Part shown: positions 12,893 to 24,816 of the stretch, one piece after another
Numbering within the stretch: the stretch's first letter is position 1
How the letters are laid out: every line of letters starts with the position of its first letter
Assembly (NCBI RefSeq): GCF_022539315.1
Contig: NC_066313.1
Coordinates: 9,365,764-9,429,763 of the forward strand
Length of the DNA: 64,000 bases
Direction: 5' to 3'
Source of the DNA: Serinus canaria
Taxonomy: Eukaryota > Chordata > Aves > Passeriformes > Fringillidae
Notes under the pieces: generated by a model
What the model was told of the DNA's origin: nothing
Databases searched by the model: none
What the model saw: the letters and a program-made list of their open reading frames with translations, nothing else
Translations under genes and position numbers: made by a program

Positions 12893-14559
12893 CTGAAGAG
12901 TTTAGAAAAGATCTTCAGGAGAACAGAAGGTTCTTTATGCATTGTACAGCATTAAAAAACACCAGAAAAGTATACAGAAATGTCAGAACCTGTGTGTGTT
13001 CTGAACGTTTGGCTAGTAGTTGCATCCACACCAAACCAATCCAGGTGGTGTTCCAGAAAAAGGTGAAAAGTCAGAGGTGCTACAAGCATGTCTTAAAATA
13101 AAAATTAAAAAACCCATTTGTCTTGTACTTTTAAATCAATCTATCTCAGTGTAAGTGAAATACATGAAGACTGTCTGGACATCTAACCCTACCTCTGTCA
13201 AGTTGTTACAGGAGTCCAAACAGTTGGCAGTAATTTCTTCCTGAGTGCTACAGAATCTGACTTCTGAATTCCTGTTACCCTTTGAGAAGGAGCAAAACAG
13301 CCCTTGGTGTAACTGATTCAGCACTCAGATACCTCTTTGCTCTGGTGTAGCTCAAACAGAACTGACAGAAATGACTTTAGGATCCCCTTTTCCATATCTA
13401 TTCACTGTGAATAAATACATCTGTAGCCTCTTCCCGTTCAAACACTCTGTGAGCTTAGAGTTTCAACCTTCAGCAGAGCTCAGTCCCTGTGTGTATGGGG
13501 CAATTCACTCATTTCTACACTTCTCCTGGAAACATTTTCCTGATTTGCATTTCTTTATAGCTCCAAGTTGTTCAGGGCTGCATGCAGTAGTGATGTATTG
13601 CCTACATTTAGAGGCACAACCAGCATTGCCTTTACTTTGAGTTAGGAGCTATACACATAGAGACAAAAGTAGGATTAACATACCATTTGGGGCAGCTATT
13701 AATTGGAGAGGGAAACCTACTCTAATTCTTCCTGCTGCCCTGATTATCACACTTTATGATTTAGCCTAGGATGCCATTAATCTTTTGTTAGGAGAAATCA
13801 TGGCTGCAGCCTTTTCACTGCAGATGAATGATGCTGAAGGACAATATGGGTAGATAATGCTGCTCTTGTTTCTCAGCTGCTTGTTTCCCAGCTAGGCAAA
13901 TTAAGAGTTGTGGAGTGTTGGAGCAACTTCAGTTAAAAGAATAAATATTTCCTATGATTTCTTTTTTTTATACTCATATGCCTACAATTATTGGTCTTAT
14001 ATAAAAGACCACATAACTTCAGTAAAAGAACAGAGTTGGACCTGACTTTATAACTTTGAAAAAAGGAAATGGCAAGTTAGGTTTTACTTTCCCACAACTT
14101 CTCTGCACCCACTGTTAAAAGAATGAGCATGCAAGTCCCTAAAATATGGGTGCCTTGTACCATTTTAGATACCTGGGTGTACCTAAGACACCTGCATAGG
14201 GCTGGCAGATATGATTTAAGGGAAATCTACTACTACATAGGTGAAAGTTGTGGAAGAGAGGAATATGTGATGGTTACTAAAACAGAATGCTACCAATGGA
14301 TATTAGCCTATTGCTGAGGTGACTGAATAATATGTTAAAGTCAGATGATGGGACCCAGTACAAAATGCAGACAGCGAGAAGTTGAGGACAACATGCAAGA
14401 TCAATGTCCCAGTCAATAAAGATCTACTCAATACAGTCACAGAGGTCTAGAAGGATTCTGTAAGCCAGCCAGAACTGCCTGCTTTGTGGTATTTTCTTGG
14501 CTCTGTTGGCATTATTGACTCTACAGGGAGTTCAGACACAAAGTTCACCTTAACCTGAG

Positions 14560-14830
14560 CCTCCCCAGCTGTCTGTGCACCCAGCCCATGCCTGTGCCTC
14601 AGACAGCCTCCACCCAGCCCTTGCCTTGATGAAACGTGTGCTTTCCCTCCTCACTGTGCCCTTGCCAAGGGCACAGTTATCATTACATTTCAGAGGCACT
14701 GGGAATGGTGATTGGGCTGTCCTGGAGCATCCTCTGCCAGCCTGGCTCTGCCTGCTCTGCACTGGTCCCTCCTGGAGAGGGGGCTGGCTGAGACCCTGGG
14801 GGGGTCCAGCTGGCCAGGGGTGATTTGGGT
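14560..14830. other. GC-rich patch without a recognisable gene
   Basis: C/T- and G-rich sequence with repeated CTGCC, CAGCC and GGGG strings, open in several frames on both strands. It contains the palindrome at 14653-14677. CpG is scarce, so it is not a CpG island. Confidence 0.5.
14653..14677. repeat. Perfect 12-bp-arm palindrome with 1-nt spacer
   Basis: ACTGTGCCCTTG and CAAGGGCACAGT are exact reverse complements separated by a single C. It lies inside a GC-richer patch (14560-14830). Confidence 0.9.
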
Positions 14831-15070
14831 CACCTCTGCTTCCTCCCTGCCTGCCAATTTGTCCCTGCAGTGGCACTGCTCAAAGCTGTAATTTCTGCAG
14901 CTTGCTCCATCAAACACGTGTCTCTGATACTCCCTTTCTCCAGGCGTAGCTGAACGGGAGGGATATAATTCATTTGCAAAATGCCCTTTATAATGCCCTG
15001 CAATTTTGCTCTTAAAACTGTCAGTAAAGAAAGTAACTGTCACTGTTTAATACCCATTAAACTATGGCTC

Positions 15071-15504
15071 TAATTAAGAATTCTGTAATCGAGTTATAAA
15101 GTTCCATAATGATGATGTCTCACATGACTATTATTTCTGTTGCAAGAGAAGCAATTTCTAGAATATATAAGTGTAAAACAAAGAATTAAAGAAATAAGTC
15201 AGTAGTTTTTATGTGTTTATTTAAAAATAAAAAATTGTAAACGAGCATTGGAAAGGTCTAATTAAGAATCTGCTGTGTTCATTTCCTTCATCTTATAATT
15301 AAGACAAATGTGTGGATTATTATTTTTTTCCACTGAAAAAGTCCTAGGTTTATTACATACTGCACTTTAATTATGCACTTACTCCAATGAAATGCCATAT
15401 GTGACTCATGATTTAGATACTGTGCAATAACTAAATAGAACTACTGCAGAAAAATCTCAATTGCATGTTAAGCATCAAGGAGGTGTAGCAACCTTTCTTA
15501 ATTA
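15071..15504. promoter_or_regulatory. Cluster of TAATTA homeodomain cores (possible conserved enhancer)
   Basis: TAATTA occurs at 15071, 15259, 15296, 15368 and 15499, and the first two sit in nearly identical contexts (TCTAATTAAGAAT). The surrounding 430 bases are AT-rich, free of simple repeats and of ORFs, and hold other composite-looking motifs such as TGTGACTCATGA. Developmental enhancers often look like this, but nothing in the sequence proves conservation or activity. Confidence 0.25.
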
Positions 15505-16938
15505 ATCCAGTTCCTAAATATATATGGTATTTATCCAGGACACTGACAAAAAGTTGGAATGCTTTCACCTCTTTGTCAGTTGAACTATGGACAATTTAGG
15601 GAGACATCATGCCTTACTTGAAATCTTTGGAGAAAACTAAGCCCAGACCCCCTTCTCCACCATTTCTTTCCATTCTTTTCTCAGAACACTAACACAAATT
15701 AGGAACTCCTGCAAGATGTGTGAGTTTTTTGAGGGGATTTTTTTAAGTTTTCTTTTGAAAGGCTCTTTTCTTTGTGGGATAAAAAATATCCACTTAGCTG
15801 GCTACAGAAAAAGAAAAAAATGTAGCTAAAGTGTCCTTAAAGCAGTGCCTGCAATGCCAGGAGAGAAGGAAGTGGCAAAATAAGAAAATGCTCTCTTCCA
15901 TTTAGAAATTTTAAATTAACTTCTGAAAAACAAGGATTATTGCCTAAATGTTGCTTTCCTCAGCTCTAAACCCTAAGAGGACAGGCTCAGAGACAAAGGC
16001 TGGGCACATACATTACCCAGGATTGAAAAATAAGGAGTTAAGGAGGGCTTGATTCTTTCCTTTCCTGCCATTGTGATGTTAATGAGCATTTTCAGCTGTG
16101 AAAAGTGACTGTAAAATGGTTATAGGGTGCCACTGTCTTTTTCTTGTGCATTTTACTGGGACAAATTCATCTGAAGCAAAACCAAGAATCCAGACCAAGC
16201 AAAGAATATCACTATTTTAGAGCAGCATGTCCAGCAGTGGAATGAGTACCCTAAGGGAAAGCAAATTATGGCTGCTGCCCTTACAGTAATGATAAAACCA
16301 GACTAGGAGCTGATTAAAGTCTATATATTCAGCTTTAAAGACTCCATCCCTACTTTTGTTTCTGTCTGCTCCGTGTTATATTTTTAACTTATTCATAACC
16401 CATTTAAGTAAAGAGCTTTCACTGACAGAAAGAACCAGAAACACTTAACTCAGACTATGATTTTGCAATTCTCACAAGGGTGTCCTCAGCTAAGATTGCC
16501 TTAAGCAACTGGCCTCAGGGAAACTGACCCACAGGCATGTATTTTAGTTGAGTTTAATGAGATTTGGATGATTCTCCAAAAATAAGGAGTGTAATTTGTA
16601 GTCCTTCAGAGATGTCAATAATGCATTTCTGTAATTCCACAGCTAGTACACCTTTCAAAATGTTTTCAGAAGAGGGTTCTCCAATTGTCAAATACTATCT
16701 TAGTAAGCTCCCCTTAAAAATGCATGACAATAAACCCTCATGCAAGTTATTTCAAACAACATTTCAGAAAAGAAATAAAACTAGGAAGGATATGTAGGAA
16801 AGTAAAGGGAAAAAACTGCAAGGGAAAGACACAAAACAAACATGAATTGTCAATAAAGGTGTTCATTTTTTTTCCCCAGAATTAAACTATTATTTTCACA
16901 TTTTAGATAGATCAATAATGAATTATGTGAATTATGAA

Positions 16939-16962
16939 TTTGTGTGAATTATTTCACACAAA
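16939..16962. repeat. Perfect 10-bp-arm hairpin with 4-nt loop
   Basis: TTTGTGTGAA, then TTAT, then TTCACACAAA. Just upstream, GTGAATTAT is repeated (16928-16936 and 16944-16952). Confidence 0.9.
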
Positions 16963-17149
16963 GCAGGCAAAGTCAGGAAAACATATCAGTATCAAATGGA
17001 CTGCAGCCTTAATGTTCTGTGTGCTTGATTTAATCTGTGCTGGATTCCTGCTTATCTGCAAACAAGGGAGGGGTTGAAATTTGTGTGGACCTATTAGTAA
17101 TAGTTTGGGTACCCAAAGGAAAATCTCAAGAGCACTTTTTCCTGGCACA

Positions 17150-17725
17150 GACAATGGGATTGAGTGCATGTTTGTCAAAACCACCAAGTTGTGTGGTGTA
17201 ATCAATACTCTGGGGGGAAGGGATGCCATCCAGAGGGACCTGGACAGGCTGGAGAGGTGAAGCCCTGATGGAGAGAGTCCAGAGGAGCCACAAAGATGCT
17301 TAGAGGGCTCTGCTACAAAGACAAACAGAGAACTGAGGTTGTTCAGCCTGGAAAAGAGAAGGCTCCAGGAGATCTAGCAGCCTTCAGGTACTGTGGACCT
17401 ACAAAGGGGACCCAAAAAGAAATGGAGAAGGACTTTTCCATGAGCATGTAACGACAGGACAAGAGGAATGACTTTAAACTTAAGGATGGTAGGTTTAGAT
17501 TGGATATTAGGAAGAAAATGTTCACTGTGAGGATGGTGAGGTCATGGAACAGATTTCCTAGAGAAGTTGTGCATGACTCATCCCTGGAAGCATTCAAGGA
17601 GAGATTGGATGGGGCTTTAAGCAACCTGATCTAGCAGAAGATGTCTCTGTCCAAGTCTGGTGAGAGGGTACCAGATGATTTTTAAGGTCTCTCCCAACCC
17701 AAAGCATTCTATGACATTTGTATGA
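17150..17725 (+). mobile_element. CR1 LINE remnant with the end of the RT domain and the 3' region, internally deleted
   Basis: The 3' half matches the avian CR1 3' region almost word for word. It contains the GGAGAGAGTCCAGAGGAG block, 'TTGTTCAGCCTGG', 'AGATTGGATATTAGGAAGAAA', 'TTTTTAAGGTCTCTCCCAAC' and a terminal ATTCTATG-type repeat at 17706-17725. The first part, 17150-17260, still reads as the C-terminal RT region of CR1 ORF2 in one frame: DNGIEC, then TTKLCGV, then GRDAIQRDLDRLER, then TGA at 17258-17260. Intact CR1 elements have a catalytic FADDT segment between the first two pieces. Here it is gone, so the copy is dead. Just after the TGA the sequence jumps to the 3' GGAGAGAGTCC block, omitting several hundred bases found in intact elements. 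The element is 5' truncated, as usual for CR1. Its start may lie slightly upstream, because the similarity fades near 17138. Identification rests on recall of CR1 sequence, not on a search. Confidence 0.95.
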
Positions 17726-18683
17726 CCCTTTAACCCATGTACATGCAAGAAGCATTCTACTGTAATGATTTAATGTCTAATTAACAAATTACTGGGGAGA
17801 AAATACAACACTTAAGACATATATTAAGGCTTTTCTGTGTTTCAGCTTTTGAATCAGATTATCATTCAACTTTGCAGATAAGAAACATTTCTCCCTCTCT
17901 ATCCCTGCTCTCAGAAAAATGCTGCAGAGATACACAGGTACACAGATGATGTATCATAAGAGCTGCCAAGCACTGATGAACTCTGGAAGTCCAAGGGTTA
18001 ACTGGAATGTAGCATTCCTTCGAGAGGATAAAAAAAAATAAAGTTCTGGGAGCCAGAGGTAATATTTCAGCCTCAGATTTTATTAGACTCTGTTTCATTC
18101 CTAAGCATTGTATGTCCCATAGAGCTGGAGAAATTACTGTCTCCAGTTCTCAAAGACTGAAATCCTTCATCTTTCTCATAATCCCTCAGCAGGAAACAGA
18201 AAATCACTTTAAAAATCTCCATAACACCTTTAATTTTTCCTGTTGAATGTTCTTTTTATTGCTCACCTAAGAAAGGTGCCAAAGTCTCAGTTATTACTTA
18301 TGAGTCCATACCAGTTTATTGCTTCTTTTAAAAATATGGTGCTTCCATACTCCAGCTGTTTGCTTTCCAAACTACTACATAAATTTCAGCCCATCACCCT
18401 TTTCTTTCAAAAAGGGTTTGGAGAAGGAGCTGAATGAGATGTGTGACACAGGATCACATCAGTCCAAGAGCCTATATATGCACTTAATTCGGTGTGATCA
18501 AATTGAATGCAAATGTCAAGTTCTCCTTAAGAAAAAAACCCCAGTAAGATGAAAACATACATTTAAATCACTGATTACATTCTCAGTAACTTCTGTGGAT
18601 GGCAAAATATAAGAAATTTTTAATGGGAAAAATACTGAGAGGAAGGATGATATTGATGTAAGAGTTCAGTTCCTACTAAATGC

Positions 18684-18800
18684 AAAAAAAACCCCAAAAT
18701 CAAAAACAAAAAACAAACAAAAACAAACAAAAAAAAAAAAAAAAAAAAAAAAAAACCAACCAACCAAACAAACAAACAAAAAAACCCCACCCCAACAAAC
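18684..18800. repeat. Long A-rich tract with (CAAA)n and (CCAA)n
   Basis: About 117 bases consisting of A and C only: AAAAC units, then 27 consecutive A (18729-18755), then CCAACCAA and CAAACAAA units and an ACCCC end. One of the two longest low-complexity tracts in the window, with 37565-37690. No retroposed body is recognisable on either side. Confidence 0.95.
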
Positions 18801-21104
18801 TATAATTTAATGGCCTTACAGGGAAAAATCAATAATAAAATACATTATTTTATAGAACAAAATATTCCATAGAATATGTGCTGGGGTTACCAGACCCACA
18901 GATCCCTATGTTAGTTCAGAAACCCAGATTTTTCCACATTTTAAATGGTGGAGGGCAGTGGAAAAATGACAAACCAGAACAGCCCCAAGAGGCAAAAAAT
19001 GCACAAATGGGGCAGAACTGTGTTCTTCTTCCATGCTACAGCCTTTATTGCTGAGCTGAGCTCTGTAATGCTTAGAAAGGCAGCAAAGAAAATAGCTCAT
19101 CATATTAGCCCCTCTCTCCCTAATATTTAAACAGAAAAACTTGCCAAAATCAATGCATTGTGATCAGGGTTTTGGGTTTGTTTTGCTCTTTTTTAAGGTT
19201 TTTTTAAGTCTAGACCTATTGTCTTTGTATACTTTTGCATGCCTTATGTAACCAGTGGTTCCCCTCCACACCAACCTCACTGTCACCAAAGAAATCAAAC
19301 TAATTATTCTCCAGGAGGCAGACACAAACTTCTTTCCTGCCATCTCTGTTTTCTGGCTTTTAAAAAAGGACTGTGTCCTTTAAGTCTCTCTGTATCTTTC
19401 ACTGTGCCAAAAAAAAAAAATGATGTGTAAAAGTATTTCTCTTTCAAATTCACGTCCTGAGTTAGTCAAAACTTTCCAGATAGTTTTATTTTTTCATTCC
19501 CTGTTCATTTTCTTTAAACTGAAGGAAAGCTCCAGATGTAGAATAGACAGAAATTCAGATTCTGCTTATACATTTTGTGACATTCCAGTATTCCTTGCCA
19601 TTTAGTGTTCTTACTAAGCAGATGCTTCAAGCTTTTCCTTACCTAATATCAATATATAATTTGATTTATTTTCTGAAAGAAAATATTTCAGAAAAGTCAG
19701 CTTCCATTCCTTTGCTTTCCATTCCTGACAACTTTAACCTGACACTTTAGCCCACTGTAACAGCTTATGCTTAACAAAGCATAATTCACTTGCTTTTAAA
19801 AACTTGCACTGTTGAAAAGAAACAGAATGAAAAGCAATACAGAGAAAGTAAAGCAACAGCAACATCTGCATCTTCAAGTCTATTTTAGATCAACATAAGT
19901 TAGTAGCTTAGTTTTAATGGCACTGAGCTGCTTTATGTTGATGGCCTGCTGTTACTGATCCTGAGAGCATAATGAAGAGCATTAAGTGTTTAAACATAGA
20001 TGTCAATAAAATACACAGCAAATAATGGCCCAGAGTGGGGGTTTGCAGAGATCTGCAGTGCTGATACAACTCGTAATAGGCCATTAATGAGGAACAGAGC
20101 AGAGGAAATTCTGATAGGAGGGATTGATCAAAATAACTCATACAGCCTCCCTATTTCTGATAAAGGGCTTTTCTAAATGAAGACATTACAGCCCAGAAGA
20201 CTTGGCTGTGAATTTACAGCACTCTGGTGACTCCCCACAGACTCCAGGGCTGCACGTGCTGCACTCAGGCTGGTGACACTGAGTAAGCCTCCCCATGTCA
20301 CATGTTTGGAAATGCATGAGGGTCAGAGGCAGATACTGTGTGGATTAGTTGGAATGCTATAAATGCCAGTACAGCTTATTGCAAACCAATATTTCCTTAA
20401 TTGGAAATTGAAGTCTATACAGCTCTTGTGACAGCTCCTCGCTATGATGAACACAGATATGCACACAGACAGAACTGGAGGTGAGAGAGATAGTAGGTGC
20501 ACACATGCATCAAATCCTGAAAAGTAATCCATTATTTACTGCTCTTTCTATTTCTCTGACTGTCCAGGTAACCATGATGCACTTAAAGTGCTGATCCAGA
20601 TGAAATCCCTCATTTAAACTCTCAGTCTCAGCATCATAACTTCTCACCTGAGGACATGAAATGTTCTTCACTGTCTTTAACATTGCTCAAACTTTTAAAA
20701 ATCTGATGCTTATCATTGAAGGGTATAATTACATGTTCCTCAACTGAATTTCCGTGGTATTAATCATGTGTGCCTCTGAAAAGAAATATCACCTAAGACT
20801 GCTGCAGGAAGCCAATGGGTTTCAATGCATTTCCTAATAACTATTTTGGCTTCTCATAAATTATTTATTAAGACTTCAGGTACCAAGCAGCAAGCAGCCA
20901 GACTGCTCAGTAGTAACCTATCCAAAATGCTGTTTGGAAGACAAAATAATATGACGTGTTCAGAAAAGGAGAGAGAGGGGACTCAGCAGTAAGGCAAAAC
21001 CAACAGGGATCTCTTGGTATTCAGTTGCACACCATTCTTAATGTTTCAGTGTGTCTCTGCAACACATCCCTGATGAAAAGTGTGACACACTTTGGTGCCA
21101 AATA

Positions 21105-21150
21105 AACATATATATGTGCACACACACACACATCTGTATGTATATAGACA
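21105..21150. repeat. Mixed (TA)n/(CA)n/(GTAT)n microsatellite
   Basis: ATATATATGTG, then about eight CA units, then TGTATGTATAT. Compound and imperfect. Confidence 0.85.
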
Positions 21151-23669
21151 TCTATAAATGAAAGCAGTGAATTACGGAATTTCCAGCATGTAAGACCACA
21201 TCCAGTACAACTTCAAGCCACAGGAAAGGAGAGAAATAACCAGGAAGAAATGGTATCTCATCTTAAGAGTAATGACACAGGAATCAAAAAGCAGCATGTG
21301 AATACTATCAGATCATAAGCTCTGCTCCTGTCACAAGGGATGGGATTGAACTTCTGGGTCTTAACATGAGCTAGAAGGCAGTGTGAAGAGAAAGATGGAA
21401 ATTGTCAGGCTACTCCTACTTAAAACAGCAGAATTAGTAAGACTAATAATAATAACCTTCTAATTTGTTTTGTGTGCTGAATGGAAGGAAGCAGGAGGAA
21501 TACAGAAGGTAAAAAATATCTGTTTGAAAGGAATCATGTCAATAAACATCAAACATCTTGAACACTTTCCAAGCTTTCTTCAGGAAGATTTAACTGGCTC
21601 CACAAATTCTCTCCAACCACAGTTAGTCCTGACAGTACTTCTGACTTGCTGTCCCTGACTGCTTAACCAATTTCTCAAGACTAAGAGAAACAGTCATCTT
21701 GTCACATTGGAAAGATAAATAATCTATTAATACTCTTCCTAATAAACAAATTATATTTTCCCCCCAATTTTCTAGTTCTTTCCTATTTACTATATTTTCA
21801 GAATGATGCCTCCAAACACCACACTGAACAAATAAAGGTTCTTCTTACAAATATCTGTTGTAGTGTAACTTCCCTTTTGAATGGATTATATATTTCAGCT
21901 CTGTTTTATGCACATTTCTAAAATACAACCTCATTTTCTTTGCCTAACCATTACTCACAATCCTACATTTTCTGTAAAAGTAGATCCTAAATATTATTCC
22001 AAGACGTAGAAAGATGACAACGCTTCCTTATTTTTGCTAACCTTTTCTCTATTTAAACAGATATTTTGTTGTGTTGATAGGAATTATAGCAAATTTTGGA
22101 AACTACATTATTTAATATACACTCACTGAGCATTCTGAACTCCAGTGGAAGTCACTGATTTCTCCTGAAATACTCACCTTACCAAAACTTGTCATAACAA
22201 CATGATGCATCATCATCTTGCTCAAAATCCACTAAGAATTAGTCTGACTCCTTTATCCTCTGTAATGTGCAGTCTTTCAAAACTACTAGACTCAAAAGAA
22301 GACCCAGTTCTCTCCTGCTCTCTCTTTTTTTTGAGCCACCAGCTCAGCAAACCTTGTGGTGAGGGTAGAACTGTGCAGCTCAAGATCCGTAACATGCACT
22401 GCATTATAGAAAATGTGAAAATGCAAAAAATTCAAAATAGCAAACCCAGCACTATCTCGCTATAACCTTTTGGGATGAAACCAAATATTTTTCTAATCCG
22501 ATTTTTAAATTCATTTTTCTAATTTCAATTTTTTAATACACAGTGTGTAGCAGAAGAGATATTCAAAATGCACACAAAAGGGATTTTCTTCAGCTGTTTA
22601 CTTTCCTTTTTCAGTACCATCCAATAGTACAATACCCAAGACAGCAGGGCTGAGCATCATTTAAACAGAAACTAACTGGAAACAATGCAAAAATCTGAAG
22701 TGTGGAAAACAGTCTGGTTTTGTTTGCTAAGTGGCCTCACACTAAGCTTTTGATCCAGGTGTTGTGGGAATGGAGCTGACACACACTACACTTCCAAGAT
22801 TTTAATGATGCCCAGAGCTTTCATTTTCTTTTACGCTCTGACAATGGGAAACATGGTCTCCTTATGTACGACATAAAATCTAATAAAGAAGCCAGCTGTT
22901 CCTTCCCTGGTGAACCCCCTGCAACTCCAGCCTGAATGCAGGTTTTCTGAGAAAAAAATGTGCAGTAATTGCACTGTACCTGGGTGAGTACAATACACTC
23001 AACTCTTTTTACTGTCTACATACATCAAGCATACAGAAAAAAATTGCAGAGTGGACAGGTATAAACCAGCAGAATAATCATCTGCTTAACAGCTAGCAGG
23101 TTTTACATAGTTTCTTGGCTTTCCCTATCACAGTACCCTACAGTATATCTGTTCCTTCCCAACATCTCTCAAACATCTATTGCAATAATGCAAACTGACA
23201 TATCTGTTCTGCCAAATGCTGGCTGCCTACTGAAACAGCCAAAGCAAATATTCTACAGTAAGTGTGCTAATTGAGAGACCCTCCAACATCACAGGCCAAG
23301 TTTTGCTCTTGGCAACAACAGCAAGCACTGATATTTTTGAGGCCACAATCTCAAGACTGCTCCATTTTCCTATCTTCCCTCTTGCTGTGGTCTAAAAATT
23401 TCAAGAGATTGTTACAAGATCTGTACTGCAGAGGAATGTTTTTCAGCAGCAGAAATGTTGCACAGTCATGTTGCTCTAAGTGTCACCGTGGGGACATATC
23501 CACACTCCATGTTTGGAGAACAAATGAGGGAACCACCAGAGCTGTTTCTCCTGGGTTTGAATTACAGTCCTTGATCTCAGCAAATAAGTGGCAGCAACAG
23601 TGTAGAATTGTCAAAGAAATACAGTTTTACCAATCAGTGAAGCTCAGCTTTAACTTAGCACACACGTGC

Positions 23670-23905
23670 TCTGCTGGCAGGTTGTGCCTCTAGGTGTTCT
23701 GCCAGGTTCTGCCTGGTCATGCCAGGGTTCTGTCCCAGTGTTTCTTGCCTGGGCACAGTCAGGAGCCCTGAGATGGCAAGAACAGGATAGAGCCTGGGCT
23801 TGAGGGTGAGGATTCCTGTACGCATCCAGGTTCAAATGCCAGATGGATAGCCCCAACACCCTTTCCCTGCCGCTACAAGAGCCGAAATAAAACTGCACAA
23901 ATACA
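23670..23905. other. GC-richer patch ending in AATAAA, unidentified
   Basis: Repeated TGCCAGG, TGCCTGG and CAGGTTCTGCC strings lead to CCGCTACAAGAGCCGAAATAAAACTGC. The end resembles the polyadenylation side of a solitary LTR or a retroposed 3' end, but no TG...CA boundaries or target duplication are clear. Element identity is not established. Confidence 0.3.
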
Positions 23906-24731
23906 CAGAAACTACACATTTAGGGGAAAAAATATTAAAAAAAGCTTTGCCAGATCTGTAGGTGCTGTAACACTAATTACCATACTTTACAACTTTCCAT
24001 TGCTTGGCTGCAGCATTATTATTTTTTAATCTAGACAGTCTCAACCTGCTGCCATAGATGTTAGAAAGGCAACCCCAAGAATTGTCCTGACCTCTGGGGA
24101 GTATCTCCATGCTCAGGTAGAGCAATTTGCTGTTATCTATATGGTCACATTTACTGCTGTAAATAACAGTCAGCAGACACTGACAACATGGTATCCAGTG
24201 GATACCCACCCACCGGATAGAGTGATCTCAGAACACAGTTTTTCACATCCCTGTACCTTGCTTTGCTCCCCCTTCCCAATCATCTTCCTCATCAAGAGTT
24301 TCCCAGTTTAGTATATATTTTCAAACATTGAAAAACCTCAGTAATTTAATGGCTGAAGACAAGCTTTCTTCTCTTAGAATTTTTCCTCCAAATCTCTGAG
24401 TATGGAATTTAATCCCAAAGACTTCCTTTTCCACTGTAACTCTTTCTTCATGTTTATCCATGAAGATTAAATAGATTCTACAATGCAAGCAGTTGAGCAG
24501 GTGCTAAATTTATAAAACTGAGGCCAAAATATGGCAAATACATGTTCATTTGGGAAAAAGAAGAATCAGGCTGATCCCAGCCTTTATCAGCCCAGTTTCT
24601 GTTTGCTGGATTCAATACCAAACATTTTTTTACTGTTTCTTTGGAAATTAATAAGGATTCTTTTACATATTAAATTTTAAATAAATATTTTTTGGCAAAA
24701 GTACTGAAGTAATTGGGGATCATTCACTTAC

Positions 24732-24816
24732 CTATTGAAGTTATATCAAATTCAAGAGATTTGCACAGCAGTTCAGTAATCCATGTTAGAAGTACATCAC
24801 CACGTGGAAAGGACAT
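24732..24816 (-). other. Candidate 5' coding exon, minus strand, family unrecognised
   Basis: Reading the minus strand, an ATG at 24816-24814 opens 28 codons (starting MSFPRGDVLLTW and continuing ITELLCKSLEFD, ending ITSI) plus one base. The segment ends at a near-consensus splice donor, TAG|gtaagtga, with the intron beginning at 24731. The composition looks protein-like: alternating hydrophobic residues, one Trp, one Cys and acidic positions. The sequence just upstream of the ATG is T-rich with no AG that could serve as a 3' splice site close by, so the ATG would be a true start in an exon beginning further upstream. The start context is weak (T at -3). A CACGTG E-box palindrome lies inside at 24801-24806. 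I do not recognise the family, and no second exon is secure. A chance open segment next to a donor-like site is a real alternative. Confidence 0.25.

Larger units (their letters stand above)
8421..17149. other. Unique AT-rich non-coding sequence
   Basis: Contains the GATA array, palindromes, TAATTA cluster and the open minus-strand segment listed separately. The remainder shows short chance frames and homopolymer runs only. Confidence 0.65.

Noticed and set aside
23271..23693. 140-codon plus-strand frame
   Set aside because: No recognised motif, no splice sites or polyadenylation context. Its downstream half enters the GC patch where stops are rare.
23829..23840. GGTTCAAATGCC resembling a tRNA/SINE B box
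   Set aside because: No matching A box, no acceptor stem or cloverleaf and no TTTT terminator at the right distance, so not a tRNA gene.
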